Assembly (NCBI RefSeq): GCF_051106095.1
Contig: NC_135787.1
Coordinates: forward strand, 170,337,001-170,401,000
Length of the DNA stretch: 64,000 nucleotides
DNA from: Pogona vitticeps
Taxonomy: Eukaryota; Chordata; Lepidosauria; Squamata; Agamidae
Direction: 5' to 3'
Positions 40,318 to 53,128 of this stretch are shown here, one piece after another. Within the stretch, counting starts at the first letter, position 1, and every line of letters begins with the position of its first letter. The position numbers and the translations under genes are program-made. The notes under the pieces were generated by a model. It worked only from the letters and a program-made list of their open reading frames with translations, had not been told where the DNA came from and searched no databases.

Positions 40318-40378
40318 TGTATTTAAAATATTTCTGTCCCACCTTTCTCCTTAAAAAGGACTCAAGGAGGCTTGGAAA
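40318..40378 (-). mobile_element. L2/CR1-like LINE 3' end
   Basis: TTCTGTCCCACCTTTCTCCT followed by TAAAAAGGACTCAAGGAGGC is the reverse of the same 3' end that closes the LINE at 17640-18520. Confidence 0.6.
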
Positions 40379-42035
40379 GTAAATCTTGCCATTGGTGAGA
40401 ATTCTGAATAAGACAAAATCCACCTGATTTTGGACTATTCACCTGTGTATTCCAAGACTATTCCAAACATTTTTCTCATTTCAGGAATCCCAGTTTAACT
40501 GAAGTTAATAATTCAATGTCAAACTGCACGAGCAATACTATCTGGTTTACCATTCAACCCAGACAGGCACTTTCTGTTTTCAGAGCCATGTGCTGCAAGA
40601 AGCTTGTTTATATAGTAGTTCCTCACTAACACTGGAATTACTGGCAAAGCCCATTTGAGAGGTCTGGTGCTGCTGTAATTGCCTAGCTTCTATTGTGTTG
40701 CTCATTAAAGGGCTGCTTGGCTCTCACTATTGACAGAGAGAGCACATAATCACCTAATAACTGGATAAGATATCCAATTATAGGTTATGCTCCCTCAACA
40801 GACTCTGTAAGACCAGAATTATATCCCTTAAACATCATTACAGCATTTATATAGCATAACTCACTGATTTTAAACAACTTTTGTAAAATTTCTACAAACT
40901 CAATTGTCAAATGTCATTCTTCAGATTCCCCCTACCTTTAAATTGCATTTCACCCCAACCGCAAAGTGACCATGGCAACACCAGTAGTTCTACAAGATTA
41001 GCAAATCGCTAACAGTTCTTCACAGCTAGCAAAACTTTTCGTGAAATCCAATCATAGACAAAAATTAGCTCAGCATTTAAGAAATAATACTCAGGTTTCT
41101 GGTTACTATTGTTATGGACATATATGCCTGTAAGCAGAAACAGTAATGTCAACATGAGGCTTCAAAATCAAAAGCTCAGGGGACAGTCCTTGTGCATCCT
41201 TCCACAGCTATACACACGTCCCCTGCAACCTTTACTTTCATGGCTCTACATTAGTTCTGTTACCCGTTCCTCCTTCAGTTAATTGGTTTTGCTACTCAAC
41301 CATACCTTGCCAAATATCCACTGATATATCTGGATAACTGTGAACAAATATGTGTATATATTGAACCACATGATTACAGTAATTTGGGATGCAGAATTTT
41401 CTGTTTCCATGTCCAATTGCCCTCGGAAGTGTCTTTGCATTTGATAAATAAACCGATGCCATACTTAAGCCTAACTTTTATGGCTTACATGTACCCAGGG
41501 GTAATTAGTCACTACAAATAGCCACGGGGGGGGGGAAATAAAGACAAAGTTGAAGACCTCAGAGTGTTCTATTTTCACATTAAAAAATAAATAAATAAAC
41601 GAACAAATAAATAAAGAAAGAAACTGAAGAGTGGCATAATACTGTATTTACAGAAGTTGGCCCAAATTCTGTTGTGCACTTATGCCAGCAGAATGGAACA
41701 CAACACAACTTGCCACCAATCAACAAGTCCCTGCTTTCATTCCTCATTGTGACTTGGTGCATGACAGAGATCCAAGCAGTTACCTGTTAATTGGCTGAGA
41801 ATTTGCCCTTCTGAGTTCTGCTCTTTTAATTTTGCTGACACAGCTGTGCAACAGGAATTTAATTATTAAATCTTATTTTACTTATATGTGGAATTAGCTT
41901 CTCAAGTCTGAAATTAGGGACGGTAGTTGAGTGTGCCTCATGGCTGTTTCTTTGCTGTCAACAGTTTCCTCAAATGCAATTCCAACCGTAGAAACTGCAT
42001 ATATTTTAAGAAAGGACACCACACTTCATGGATGG

Positions 42036-42245
42036 GTTTGAGTTAGGTATCTGGCTGTAGAGCCAAAGGTTGGGAGTTCAATTCTCCACTGTGAATCCCA
42101 GAAGAGCCAGCCTGTGTGATCTTAGGCAAGCTGCACAGTTCCAGGACGACCCCAGAAGAAGAGAGTGGTAAATAACTTCTGAGTATTGTCTACCCCTGAA
42201 AAAGATCACCATAAACCAGAACTGACTTGATGGAACATTATTATG
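42036..42245 (+). mobile_element. Sauria-type tRNA SINE with BovB-like tail
   Basis: The head has TTAGGTATCTGGCTGTAGAG and GGGAGTTCAATTCTCC (box B-like). The body has GTGTGATCTTAGGCAAG. The tail has CACCATAAACCAGAACTGAC then TTGATGGAACATTATTATG, the BovB-type 3' end. It is in the POLR3B last intron, antisense to the gene. Confidence 0.75.
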
Positions 42246-44264
42246 ATTCTACCAAAGTGAAAACAGCTGCTACTTTCTTCCAATTATGTTACCCACTACC
42301 CAGATACAGCTATATGTATCGGATCCCTGCGTTCCTAGTCTGCAGTCCAATGACTTGGCTTGGGAAAATGCTCAGGAAGAGCACTCTACAGCAGAAGCCC
42401 TCATTGAGTGTGGTTCCATATCAGTTAGAAAGGAGTCAAGTCCAGTAAAGCAGGGTCAAATCCATAAAAGACAAATCACAGCAAGGTAAACAGTTGTCAG
42501 AACCCCAGACAGAACACTGTGGGAGATAACTGCAGTCTATCCTCACTGGCAGAGTTCTCATCCCAACAAGGGACTGCATCTTCATGAGGCCTTTTAGAGG
42601 GTTGGCTGGCTGGCCCAGATGTTTCAGGGGCTCTGGCCCTGAAGGATGATAGTCTTCATGTTTTCACAAGGCAGAGGGACAGGAGAAGTGAAAGAGTCTT
42701 TCTCAAAAAAGCTTAGGGAAAGGCTATACCCTTAGGTCTAGAAGATGGAGGCTAAAGGGTTTTTCTCTCTGAAGTGTGCTGACCAATAGCTTAGCCATGT
42801 TGGTACATTCTTTAGGTGCTGATTAAGTTCAGAAATCGGGGACATGATATGCAAGTTTTCCTCCTTTCAGCTACCTCTGGATTCTTAACTTTCTCACTTC
42901 ACTTATCCTCTTTCAGTTTATTTCCCAACTGCTACTGCCTTTGTCCTTTGCTTTTCCTGGGTCATGTGTAGGGTTTTATCCTAGAGCAAATGGCTTTTCC
43001 TATCTCTAACTGAAGCTATATCATTTCCCAATATTCTACTTCAGATGCCCTTCCCTTTGGCAGTCAGGATTTCTACACATATTCTATACCAGTGACTAAT
43101 GGAATTTTTTTTGCTTTTAATTGGCAAGCAATAATTTATAAGCTTAAAAGAGTGGAGACTGAATGAAGTTTTTCTGGCAAATTCAAACCAACAGGAGTTA
43201 GGCCCTTGCCCAGTGCAAAGAGCATTCTGTAGATATTTTCTGATTCTTGGAGAAAAAAGGTTAAAGAATTAACAACATAAGAATGAAAGCAAAACAAACA
43301 AACACAGAATACCCCGGAAACTAATGAAACAAAAACAGAAACAAAACAAACCACAGGAAACAGGTAAGTATGGTTTGATTCTACAAGCCAAACTTGGGGG
43401 TGGTGGGTGGTGGGGAAGGGTGGGGAGGAATCTTCTCTTCTTCCCCTCACAAATCTTTATTACATCCTTCTTCTTTACTTTTGCTCTGTGAGACTCAAAG
43501 GGACTGAACAAAAGGTACAGTTCTGCAGAGTTCTTCTGCCAGCCTTTTCAGTGTGGTCTAATTTGGATCTTAGATGAGAAAAGGACATTGACACAGCTGG
43601 TCTTCTCTCTTCTGAAAACAGTGTGATAAGTCAGCCATTTGTAACATGAGTGATACATGAAATCACATCTTTGTCTCAATTCCTACACTCAGCTGATGAA
43701 CGCTTTTTGTTTGCCTACGTTTAGACAGTAGGTGTTTTTTTTTTAAAAACTAAAGGGTTGGAAAATCTCCAGAGAACTAGATAATCTTCTGCCAAGAACA
43801 CAGGGGAGAGTCCAGTAGCTTTTTAAATTATTTTTGTCCTGTGAAGACATAATCCAGCAGCTCTACAGGCACTACAAAAACTTTACTAAAACCCTGAGGA
43901 GAAGGACTTTAAATAATCTTTGAGTTTGGCTTCATAACAAAAACATAGAGATCACATCAATACTGGAAGAAATTATTTTTTTAAAAGACATTGTAAAGAG
44001 ATTTCTTGATTCCTGTTCGGCATTAGAAACATCCTTTATAATGTAGATGACACTGAAAGAATAAAGTGTGTGAAAGCACCATGTTGTGGGTTATGTATAT
44101 ACAATGAAATGTATAAAGATACATAAAACTACGAATGATAAATTATATTTGCATTTTTTACACAAAGTTTCAACTAATATTTTTTTAAAAAAGAAAAAAA
44201 AATAAAGAACACAGAAGTTTGTGTTTAAATCCAAAAGAAACATCTAAAAAAAAAAAACTGCTTA

Positions 44265-45584
<1,320 letters not shown>

Positions 45585-46119
45585 CTACAGTTTACATTGT
45601 GCATACGGTTTATTTGAGTGAAAGCCCTGTTTGACTGATGCATAAAAAGGGCTAAGTTTGACCTGCATGATGGAATGCTTTAAATGAAGATGCAGTAAAC
45701 TAAGCTGATTTAAACCATCTATTTCAATCACTGTTCCCATTTATACTTCTTTTTCATATCTTTCCTAAACTACTGCGCAAACCTGCTAAACTACATTCAT
45801 TTACAACTGAGCAGAGTATTATACGAACTACTTCTTTTCTTACAACTAGGCCCTGGACCTTTTGTTGCACTGTCTAAATTTTGAATGTGTTCTTTTTTTT
45901 AAAGAGGGAGTGTCTAAAGTGTCTCCATAAAAGATTTGTCGTATGATCAACAACAATACAGTCTTATGTGTAGGAATGTAAAAACCAATATGCTGGATAA
46001 TTTTGTCCTTCCGTCTTTCCCCTGCTGCTCCTTTCTCCTTCACTATGATTTCCCCCAGCAATTACTCTCACAAAACTATAAACAACAACTTGTTTTTAGC
46101 TGCATACTTTCTTCTTTGG

Positions 46120-46180
46120 CAAGGGGTTGGACTTGATGACACTTGAGGTCCCTTCTAGCTCTATAGTTCAATATTTCTAA
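46120..46180 (+). mobile_element. CR1-like 3' end fragment
   Basis: GGGGTTGGACTTGATGACAC followed by TTGAGGTCCCTTCTAGCTCT is the characteristic CR1-type 3' end, also used as tail by some tRNA SINEs such as the one at 10907. Confidence 0.65.
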
Positions 46181-47084
46181 ATTTCTAGGCAAACTAGAAA
46201 AGTTTACTTTCATTAGGTGGAAACAAAATGTTTGGTATGTTGGTAGTAGAATGCAGATTTTAGATGTGTGCTTCAAATTTAATTAAGTCAAAGATCAAGA
46301 ACCAAATTGTGCTGCTCTTGAGGTGCTGTTCAAAATGAAACAAACTGAATCGCAATACCCTGAAGCAATTTGGATTTAGAGGGGCACAAACTGTATGTCT
46401 TCAAAAGTGTCTACATTTCCTTCACAACACAAGCTGGGTGAAGAGAAATGGAGAGTAAGGGGCACAGCTGCAGTTTTGGAACTTGCAGCTCTAGTTTCTA
46501 ATCATGGTGAATGGTTTTGCTATTGTTTTCCAGTCACAGAACTTTGAGAAAGAGATGCTGAGATCATACTGTGCAGGACTGATCACTGCTCTGTGCTTTT
46601 TGCTGCCTTCTTTCCCAAGAGAAGGAATTATAGGACTGGTGTGGTGCAGTCTTCGGGATCTGGGAGGATGCCTCATGGAATGCTTACTTGGAAATCCTAG
46701 ATGTTCACAACCTTTTGCTTCTGCTATTTTGTGCTCCACATCTACTACCCATCCCTAATATGATGCAATTTCTGTGCCTTTGGTGCCAAAAGAGCATGAA
46801 AAAGAAATCGTAAATCTAATCTTAATTCATTGTAACTCTAGCTCCTGCACATCTTCTTCTACGTTTCTGAAAGTTTCTTGTCTTGGAGTACCACCAGACA
46901 GGCATTTTTAAAAACATTGCCAAAGACAGAGGGGAAAAAGGAAGCAAATCGGTCTCCCACTCAAATTCAAACACTACAATTCTATCCCAAATTCTGTATT
47001 TAACCTTCTCACATTTGGCAGGGTTCTTAACCAGGGCCATATTTATTTTATGTCTTTTTCATAGTAATTAACAAAAGTCTAAGA

Positions 47085-47418
47085 CAGTGGAGGCAAACCT
47101 TTTTCGGCTCATGTGCCCAAAATGAGGGGGTGGGGAAGAAACCAGTGGCTGCCGTGCTCCTGGAAGACCAGAACCGGAACAGGAAGTGGCAGTTTCAGGG
47201 GGAATCATGGGGACGGACAGGAAGTTAAAGGGGGAATCATGGGGACAGACAGGAAGTTAAAGGGGGAATCATGGGGACGGATGGAAAGTTAAAGGACCCA
47301 GAACAGGAAGAGAAAGGGGGAATCCCAGCTGCAGCCACTTCAAAAGGTTTGCCGCGTGCCAGAAGAAAGGACTTCGTGTGCCCGCTGTGGCACGTGTGCC
47401 ATAGGTTCACCATCACCG
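47085..47418. mobile_element. hAT-like MITE with internal tandem repeats
   Basis: Left end CAGTGGAGGCAAACCT and right end CATAGGTTCACCATCACCG are imperfect inverted ends, and GGCACGTGTGCCATAGG near the right is typical of a vertebrate hAT family. The 8-bp flanks GTCTAAGA (47077-47084) and GTCTAAAA (47419-47426) differ at one base, an hAT-size target duplication. Inside are two 32-bp units (47219-47250 and 47251-47282) with partial copies on either side. It has no transposase. Confidence 0.8.
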
Positions 47419-47457
47419 GTCTAAAAGAATAAATGAATCCTTTTTGGAACTACAAAG

Positions 47458-47998
47458 TGTGACAAACCCAGACCTACTGGGATCTATCACACAGTTACTA
47501 AGCTGCCACCAACCATTCCCTATAATAAGTCACACAGACCAGGGATGGATTTTTAAACAACAAAAGAATAAGGTTTATTTTAAATACAAACAGGGTAAAT
47601 AAAACAATCAGGTGAATAAAATAAAGTAACGTGGCTTATTCTCACTCATACAAGCATACAGTTTGGTTCACCCAGAACCCTTAACTTAAAGCACAGACCC
47701 TGAACCTATCAGTTCTGGCTAACCAACAGACACCTGAACCTATCAGGTTGGTACTCTGACACACAGAAGTACCCTGTCTGACACACAGACTCCCACAACA
47801 GCTTCTTCTTCCCAGCTGCTGCTTCGTCACATCCCAGTGTCTCACAGTATCTCCTAGCTTCTACTCTTCACCACACAGGCATCACATATTTATACAGTCC
47901 AGCCCCTCCTCCTGATGTCCCGCCTTCCACTCCCCATAGGATGGAACTTTCCCTCCAAACCCATGACAGACAGGTAACATCAGTGCTGTTATGTAACA
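47458..47998 (-). repeat. 3' LTR of the Gmr1-like element
   Basis: 541 bp, appearing identical to the copy at 53129-53669 when read side by side. It contains the reversed TATA-like word ATTTATACAG near 47888 and TTTATT words near 47570-47610 for polyadenylation on the minus strand. Confidence 0.95.
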
Positions 47999-48273
47999 CC
48001 TCCCCTCTTTAAAAGTTGTTTTGTAGGGGGAAAGCTAAAAGTGCTTTTCACCAAAAAAACAACCTGCATAAAATACACAACAACATTTATACATACCATA
48101 TAATACTTACATATACTTACACTCCAAGTTAACCATAGCAAATATGCATTTAAACATTTTACCATATACAGTACATCAATTTACCTTTATTAATACCAAC
48201 CAAATTCAAAACCAGGTACATTTTAACTTTTTGTTTTCATTATATACATATAGTCCATGTTCTTTCGCCGTCT

Positions 48274-51200
48274 TCAGTCTTCAGGTCTTCTTGATAAGGC
48301 GTCAGCAACACAGTTCACTGACCCTCTGACCACCTTCACTTCAAAGTCATAGTCCTGTAAGTTCAAAGCCCACCTCATAAGTTTGCTATTGTGGGTTTTC
48401 ATCGTCTTTAACCATTGCAATGGTGAATGGTCAGTACACAGAATAAAATGTCTTCCCCAGATGTAAGGCTTGGCCTTCTGGATCGCGTAGACTATGGCCA
48501 GACACTCCTTCTCCACGGTTGCCAAATGTCTCTCACCTTTTTGAAGTTTCCTACTCAGGTAGGACACTGGATGCTGGTCACCATTCTCATCCTCCTGGCA
48601 CAGAACTGCTCCTACCCCGCTGTTAGACGCGTCGGTGTAGATGATAAACTCCCGGTCGAAGTCTGGAGCACGCAGGACAGGATAGTTGATTAACGCCTCC
48701 TTCAACCTCTGGAACGCCGCCTCACAGTCGCTGGTCCACGGGATGCGGTCATCAGCCTTCTTCCTCGTCAGATCGGTCAGCGGAGCCGCAATCTCGCTAA
48801 ACCTCGGGATGAACTTTCTGTAGTAGCCCACCAACCCAAGAAATGATTTGACTTTTCTCTTGGTGGTGGGCCTAGGCCAATCTCGAACAGCTTCTATTTT
48901 GGCCTCCAGGGGTTTTATCATTCCTCCCCCTACCATGTGACCTAAGTATTTTATTTCTGGGCTACCCAGCTGACACTTGCTGGCCTTTACTGTTAGCCCT
49001 GCTGCACTTAACCTCTGCAGCACTAACTCCAGGTGTATCAGGTGATCTTCCCAGGTATTACTGAAGATCCCTATGTCATCAATGTAGGCCACTGTAAAGT
49101 CACTGAGCCCTGCCAAGGTCTGGTCCATCAGCCTTTGGAATGTGGCTGGTGCATTTCTGAGACCAAAGCTCAGGACTCGAAACTCATAGAGACCAAAAGG
49201 GCTGCAAAAGGCAGTCTTTTCTTGATCCCTGGGATCAATTCTTAATTGCCAATATCCCTTTACCAGGTCCAATGATGAGATGAACCGACAACCCCCTATG
49301 GTTTCAATCAGGTTGTCTAGCCTGGGCATTGGGTAGGCATCAGGAGTGGTTACACGGTTTAATTTCCTGTAATCAACACAAAACCTAATGCTCCCATCAG
49401 GCTTGTCCACAAGGACTATTGGAGAGGACCAAGGACTAGAAGAGGGGACGATTATGTTCTCCCTCAGCATTTCGTCCAGCTCCTTCCGCACCTTGTCCCT
49501 ATAGGGTCCCGTTACTCGGTATGGGGATACTGCCTGCGGGGGTGCATCCCCTGTATGGATCCGATGCATCACTCCCTTCACTATCCCCGGCTTGTTGGAA
49601 AACACCTGTTGATATTTACTAAGCAGCATTTTTAATTCTTGCTGCTGGTCTTGGGTGAGTGCAGGACTGATCTTTACCTCCTCTGGGTTGTATTTTACTT
49701 CCCCTCTACCCTCCCAGAAGGGTAATTCAGCTTCCTCACTCTCAGCTGCTTTTATCGCGAATAAAACCCTCTGTTCCCCTCTGTAGTAGGGTTTTAGGGC
49801 ATTCACGTGAACCACCCTCCTTGCTTGGTTCTCCTCTTGCTCTATTAGGTAGTTCAGGTCTGACATCTTGGAAATGACCCTATATGGTCCTGCCCATTTG
49901 AGCTGCAGCTTATTCTCTCTGCAGGGCCTAAGCCAAAGCACCTCCTCCCCTGGGTCAAAGTGCCTCTCTCTAGCTTTGCGGTCATACCATGTTTTCTGTT
50001 TGATCTTCTGCGCTTGCAGGTTTTCTGCTGCCAGCTCTAGATTTCGCTTTAGGTCATTCATCAAGGTGTCTATGTAAGTCACAACGTCTTGTGGGTCATC
50101 CTGGGTGATCTGCTCCCAATTTTGTTTGATCAAATCAAGGGGCCCTTTCACCCTTCTCCCAAATAAAAGTTCGAATGGACTGAACCCGGTACTGGCTTGT
50201 GGCACTGATCGATAAGCAAACAAAAGGGATTGCAGCTTCTGGTCCCAATTGTTTGGATTCTCTGCCAAGTAAGCCCTTATCATGCGCATCAGAGTCCCAT
50301 TGAACTTCTCAGTTAACCCATTACTTTCCGGATGATAGGCAGTGGTTTCCTTGTGCTTAATTCCACAGATTTGCCATAAGCGTTTCATGAGCTTTGACGT
50401 GAACGATGTGCCCAAATCTGTGATTATCTCTGAGGCAAATCCCATCCTGGACATGTACCCCACCAAAGCATCGGCCACTGTGTTAGTTTCGATGTTTGTC
50501 AAGGGTATGGCTTCAGGATACCTTGTGGCATGGTCCACAATTGTTAGTATGAACCTATTCCCCCTCTTTGTGGCCTTGGGCAAAGGTCCCACAATATCCA
50601 CCCCTATGCATTTGAACGGAGTGTCAATCACAGGCAAAGGGCACAACTTTGCTTTGGTCCTGTCGCGGTTATTCCCCTGCCTTTGACACACATCACATTG
50701 TTTACAGAACTCCCTGATCTGCTTCCCTATGTCAGGCCAGTAGAAATTCTGTGTGATTCTCTGCTGTGTTTTGTTCACTCCTAAGTGTGCAGCAAACATG
50801 TCAGAGTGACCCCTTTGTAAGATCATGGGGCGATACTTTTCAGGTACCACTAGCTGACTCCTGATCCCATCTCCCCCTTTTGAGATATTCCTCAGGGTCT
50901 CTCTATACAGAATCCCCTTTTTCTCCAGAAATCTCACTGGGGTTTCAGGTGCTAGCTGGGCGTCAGTCACCTGTTCAAAACACTTTTGGAGAGTGGCGTC
51001 TGCCTTCTGCTCCTGTCCAAATCTGCTGTCTGTGGTTAAGGTTTCCACCACAGCTTCTGAACTCCCCTCTGCTTCCGTCTCTGGCTCATCATTACCCCCC
51101 TGAACTGTCCCTGTGGTGGCTTGTGAGCGTGTAATCACTAGCACCCGTTTCACATGTTCAGCCAGGTCATTTCCCACGAGCACGGCTGCTGGCAGAGTCG

Positions 51201-52692
51201 ATGAAATTGCTAGGCGCCAAGCTCCCCTCCAGCCTTGAAAGTTGACAGGTACCTCAGCTACTGGCAGAGAGATTACCTGCCCCTCAATCCCTGCCACCTT
51301 CATGCTCTCATTTGGGATTATAAACTCCCTAGGGATGATATCTGGATGGCACAGGGTTACCTGGGAACAAGTGTCCCGCAGCCCCCTATACTGACGGTCA
51401 AGTATTCCTACGTCCACCCCTGCTGTCTCAAACAACTGAGAATCTGTTTTTATCAGCAAGCAGCGCTTTACCTCCACCAGAGGACCATTTTCCTCAGCCT
51501 GATCAGCAGAGGTAGCTGTTCCAGACTGAGTAGCTATGGCAACAGGCTCCCTCTGTGACACTGAGCCTTGCTCTTTCTGGACACAGAACACAGCTTTTGG
51601 CTTGGTCCCACTAGAATTCTGAGGCACCATTCCTTTTAGCTGCTTCAATTTCTCACACTCTGAGATCAGATGACCCTTTCCCTGACAGAAATAGCATTTT
51701 CTAGTGTATTTTGATTCTCTCTCCTCTTGTTTGGGTTTTCCCTCCAAATTCTGAGGGCTTGGTTTCATGCCTGAGGGCTTCCCTTCACCATGGGCCCCTC
51801 CCCCTTGCTGGCTTTTCCCTGGTCCCTGAGAGTACTTGCTGTAGGTTTCTTTGGGTTTACCTACAGATTTCCCCTCACCCAAGGGCTTTCTTATTTGGGA
51901 GATAAAATCCGCGATCTCTGCGGCTGCTGCCACAGATTTCGGTTTCCTTTCCCTCACCTGGAATTTCAATTCCCCATGCAGGACTGAATAGAACTGTTCC
52001 AGGGCTATCAAGTCTTTAAGCTGTTCATAGGTCTCTGTTCCCTCCTGCGACAGCCATTTCTCAAGCAGCCTCACCAATTGGGCCCCCACTTGGGTAAAAG
52101 TCTGTTCTGGCTTCTTGGTGAGGGACCTGAACCTTTGTCTCAGCTGCTCTGCATTTATCCCATGTCTTGCAAACACCAGTTTTTTAAACTCTGCGAAATC
52201 TTTCATCCGTTCCTCAGGCATCTCGGCATAAACCTCAGCCAGGCTACCACTGATTAAAGACCGCATGATGGTCATCTTCTCAGTTTCCCTCACTGAGAAG
52301 TCCACAAACGCTCTTTCCACTAAGGAAAAGAACACCTCGGGACAATCTCCCTTGTGGTACACAGGGAATTTCTTCAGGTCAGCCTTAGACAGTTGGCCCC
52401 CCTCAGAATCCCTATTATTATTATTGTTCTGGTTCATCAGTTCCAATCTCTTTAATTCAAACGCCATTCTCTCTCTCTCTAATTCAAATTGCCGCTGTTT
52501 CTCTCTTTCCCTTTCCTCCATTTCCCTCACCCTCAGTTCATGCTGTTGGGCTATGAGTATTTTTCTGAGTTCTGGGTCTTGCTCTCCTGTGCTGTCACCT
52601 TGCACTGAGCCAAATTCATCCTCAGAACCTTGGTCAATCTGGGGGTCTTTCACTTCACTCATGTCTGCTATCTTGCTTCGAGTCAAGGGCAT
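48274..52692 (-). CDS. Gag-Pol polyprotein of the Gmr1-like element
   Basis: A single 1472-residue frame. Residues about 45-95 form a charged coiled coil. Residues 105-275 are the capsid region, with a SCAN-like segment around 185-265 (QRFRSLTKKPEQTF, LIALEQFYSVLHGEL). A zinc knuckle CYFCQGKGHLISEC lies near 333-346. A protease-like region is less clear (about 405-520). An HHCC integrase zinc finger lies near 628-670, followed by the integrase core (VDIVGPLPKA, ITDLGTSF, AYHPESNGLTEKFNGT, about 697-800). The reverse transcriptase (about 1055-1285) has YIDD near 1203. RNase H (about 1345-1470) has YTDASNSGVGAVL and TDHSPLQWL and ends ADALSRRPED. Integrase upstream of RT is unusual for Ty3/gypsy and defines the Gmr1 group. 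The frame looks whole. Confidence 0.95.
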   Translation of the reverse strand: MPLTRSKIADMSEVKDPQIDQGSEDEFGSVQGDSTGEQDPELRKILIAQQHELRVREMEEREREKQRQFELERERMAFELKRLELMNQNNNNNRDSEGGQLSKADLKKFPVYHKGDCPEVFFSLVERAFVDFSVRETEKMTIMRSLISGSLAEVYAEMPEERMKDFAEFKKLVFARHGINAEQLRQRFRSLTKKPEQTFTQVGAQLVRLLEKWLSQEGTETYEQLKDLIALEQFYSVLHGELKFQVRERKPKSVAAAAEIADFISQIRKPLGEGKSVGKPKETYSKYSQGPGKSQQGGGAHGEGKPSGMKPSPQNLEGKPKQEERESKYTRKCYFCQGKGHLISECEKLKQLKGMVPQNSSGTKPKAVFCVQKEQGSVSQREPVAIATQSGTATSADQAEENGPLVEVKRCLLIKTDSQLFETAGVDVGILDRQYRGLRDTCSQVTLCHPDIIPREFIIPNESMKVAGIEGQVISLPVAEVPVNFQGWRGAWRLAISSTLPAAVLVGNDLAEHVKRVLVITRSQATTGTVQGGNDEPETEAEGSSEAVVETLTTDSRFGQEQKADATLQKCFEQVTDAQLAPETPVRFLEKKGILYRETLRNISKGGDGIRSQLVVPEKYRPMILQRGHSDMFAAHLGVNKTQQRITQNFYWPDIGKQIREFCKQCDVCQRQGNNRDRTKAKLCPLPVIDTPFKCIGVDIVGPLPKATKRGNRFILTIVDHATRYPEAIPLTNIETNTVADALVGYMSRMGFASEIITDLGTSFTSKLMKRLWQICGIKHKETTAYHPESNGLTEKFNGTLMRMIRAYLAENPNNWDQKLQSLLFAYRSVPQASTGFSPFELLFGRRVKGPLDLIKQNWEQITQDDPQDVVTYIDTLMNDLKRNLELAAENLQAQKIKQKTWYDRKARERHFDPGEEVLWLRPCRENKLQLKWAGPYRVISKMSDLNYLIEQEENQARRVVHVNALKPYYRGEQRVLFAIKAAESEEAELPFWEGRGEVKYNPEEVKISPALTQDQQQELKMLLSKYQQVFSNKPGIVKGVMHRIHTGDAPPQAVSPYRVTGPYRDKVRKELDEMLRENIIVPSSSPWSSPIVLVDKPDGSIRFCVDYRKLNRVTTPDAYPMPRLDNLIETIGGCRFISSLDLVKGYWQLRIDPRDQEKTAFCSPFGLYEFRVLSFGLRNAPATFQRLMDQTLAGLSDFTVAYIDDIGIFSNTWEDHLIHLELVLQRLSAAGLTVKASKCQLGSPEIKYLGHMVGGGMIKPLEAKIEAVRDWPRPTTKRKVKSFLGLVGYYRKFIPRFSEIAAPLTDLTRKKADDRIPWTSDCEAAFQRLKEALINYPVLRAPDFDREFIIYTDASNSGVGAVLCQEDENGDQHPVSYLSRKLQKGERHLATVEKECLAIVYAIQKAKPYIWGRHFILCTDHSPLQWLKTMKTHNSKLMRWALNLQDYDFEVKVVRGSVNCVADALSRRPED

Positions 52693-53128
52693 AATCTCCC
52701 CTCAGAACAGGCTGCTTTAAAAAGTCAAGCCTCAAAATAAAACGACCACTTTTTTCCTTCTTGCCTCAGAACCAGCTCTCCCTAGAGATTGCTGCTGTTC
52801 TTCAGCACTACTTGCAACAGTATCGAGTCAGAGCCTACCCCCCTCTGCTGGGCCTCTCAGCTGGCAAGCTAGCTCGCTGTTGCTACGCAGTTTTGCCTCA
52901 GCGTTTTCCCGCCAAAATCAGGCTGCCTCAGAGCACCTTAATCTAAGTCTCCCCAGTTGGCACGTTCTTCTACTAGTGCACCTCCCCGTGAGGTACACCT
53001 AGAAGATTACCTACGCGCCTCAGACTGTCCCTGACTAGACCCCCCTTGCTCTGGGCACACCTGCCAAGGCTTTGCTGGACCACTGGACAACTGGACCAGT
53101 CGTATCCCACACGCTGGACACCAATCAA

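Noticed and set aside
43136-43511. Overlapping minus-strand frames that look like membrane segments (Phe/Val/Cys-rich)
   Set aside because: They arise from AAAC-rich intron sequence read backwards. No splice sites, no homology, and they lie inside the POLR3B last intron.
47181-47300. A CRISPR-like or satellite array
   Set aside because: Only two full units without unique spacers, inside a hAT-like element of a vertebrate genome.
52265-52720. Plus-strand frames antisense to the Gmr1-like polyprotein
   Set aside because: They mirror the coding strand. The coiled-coil and Glu-rich codons read backwards give Ser/Leu-rich frames.
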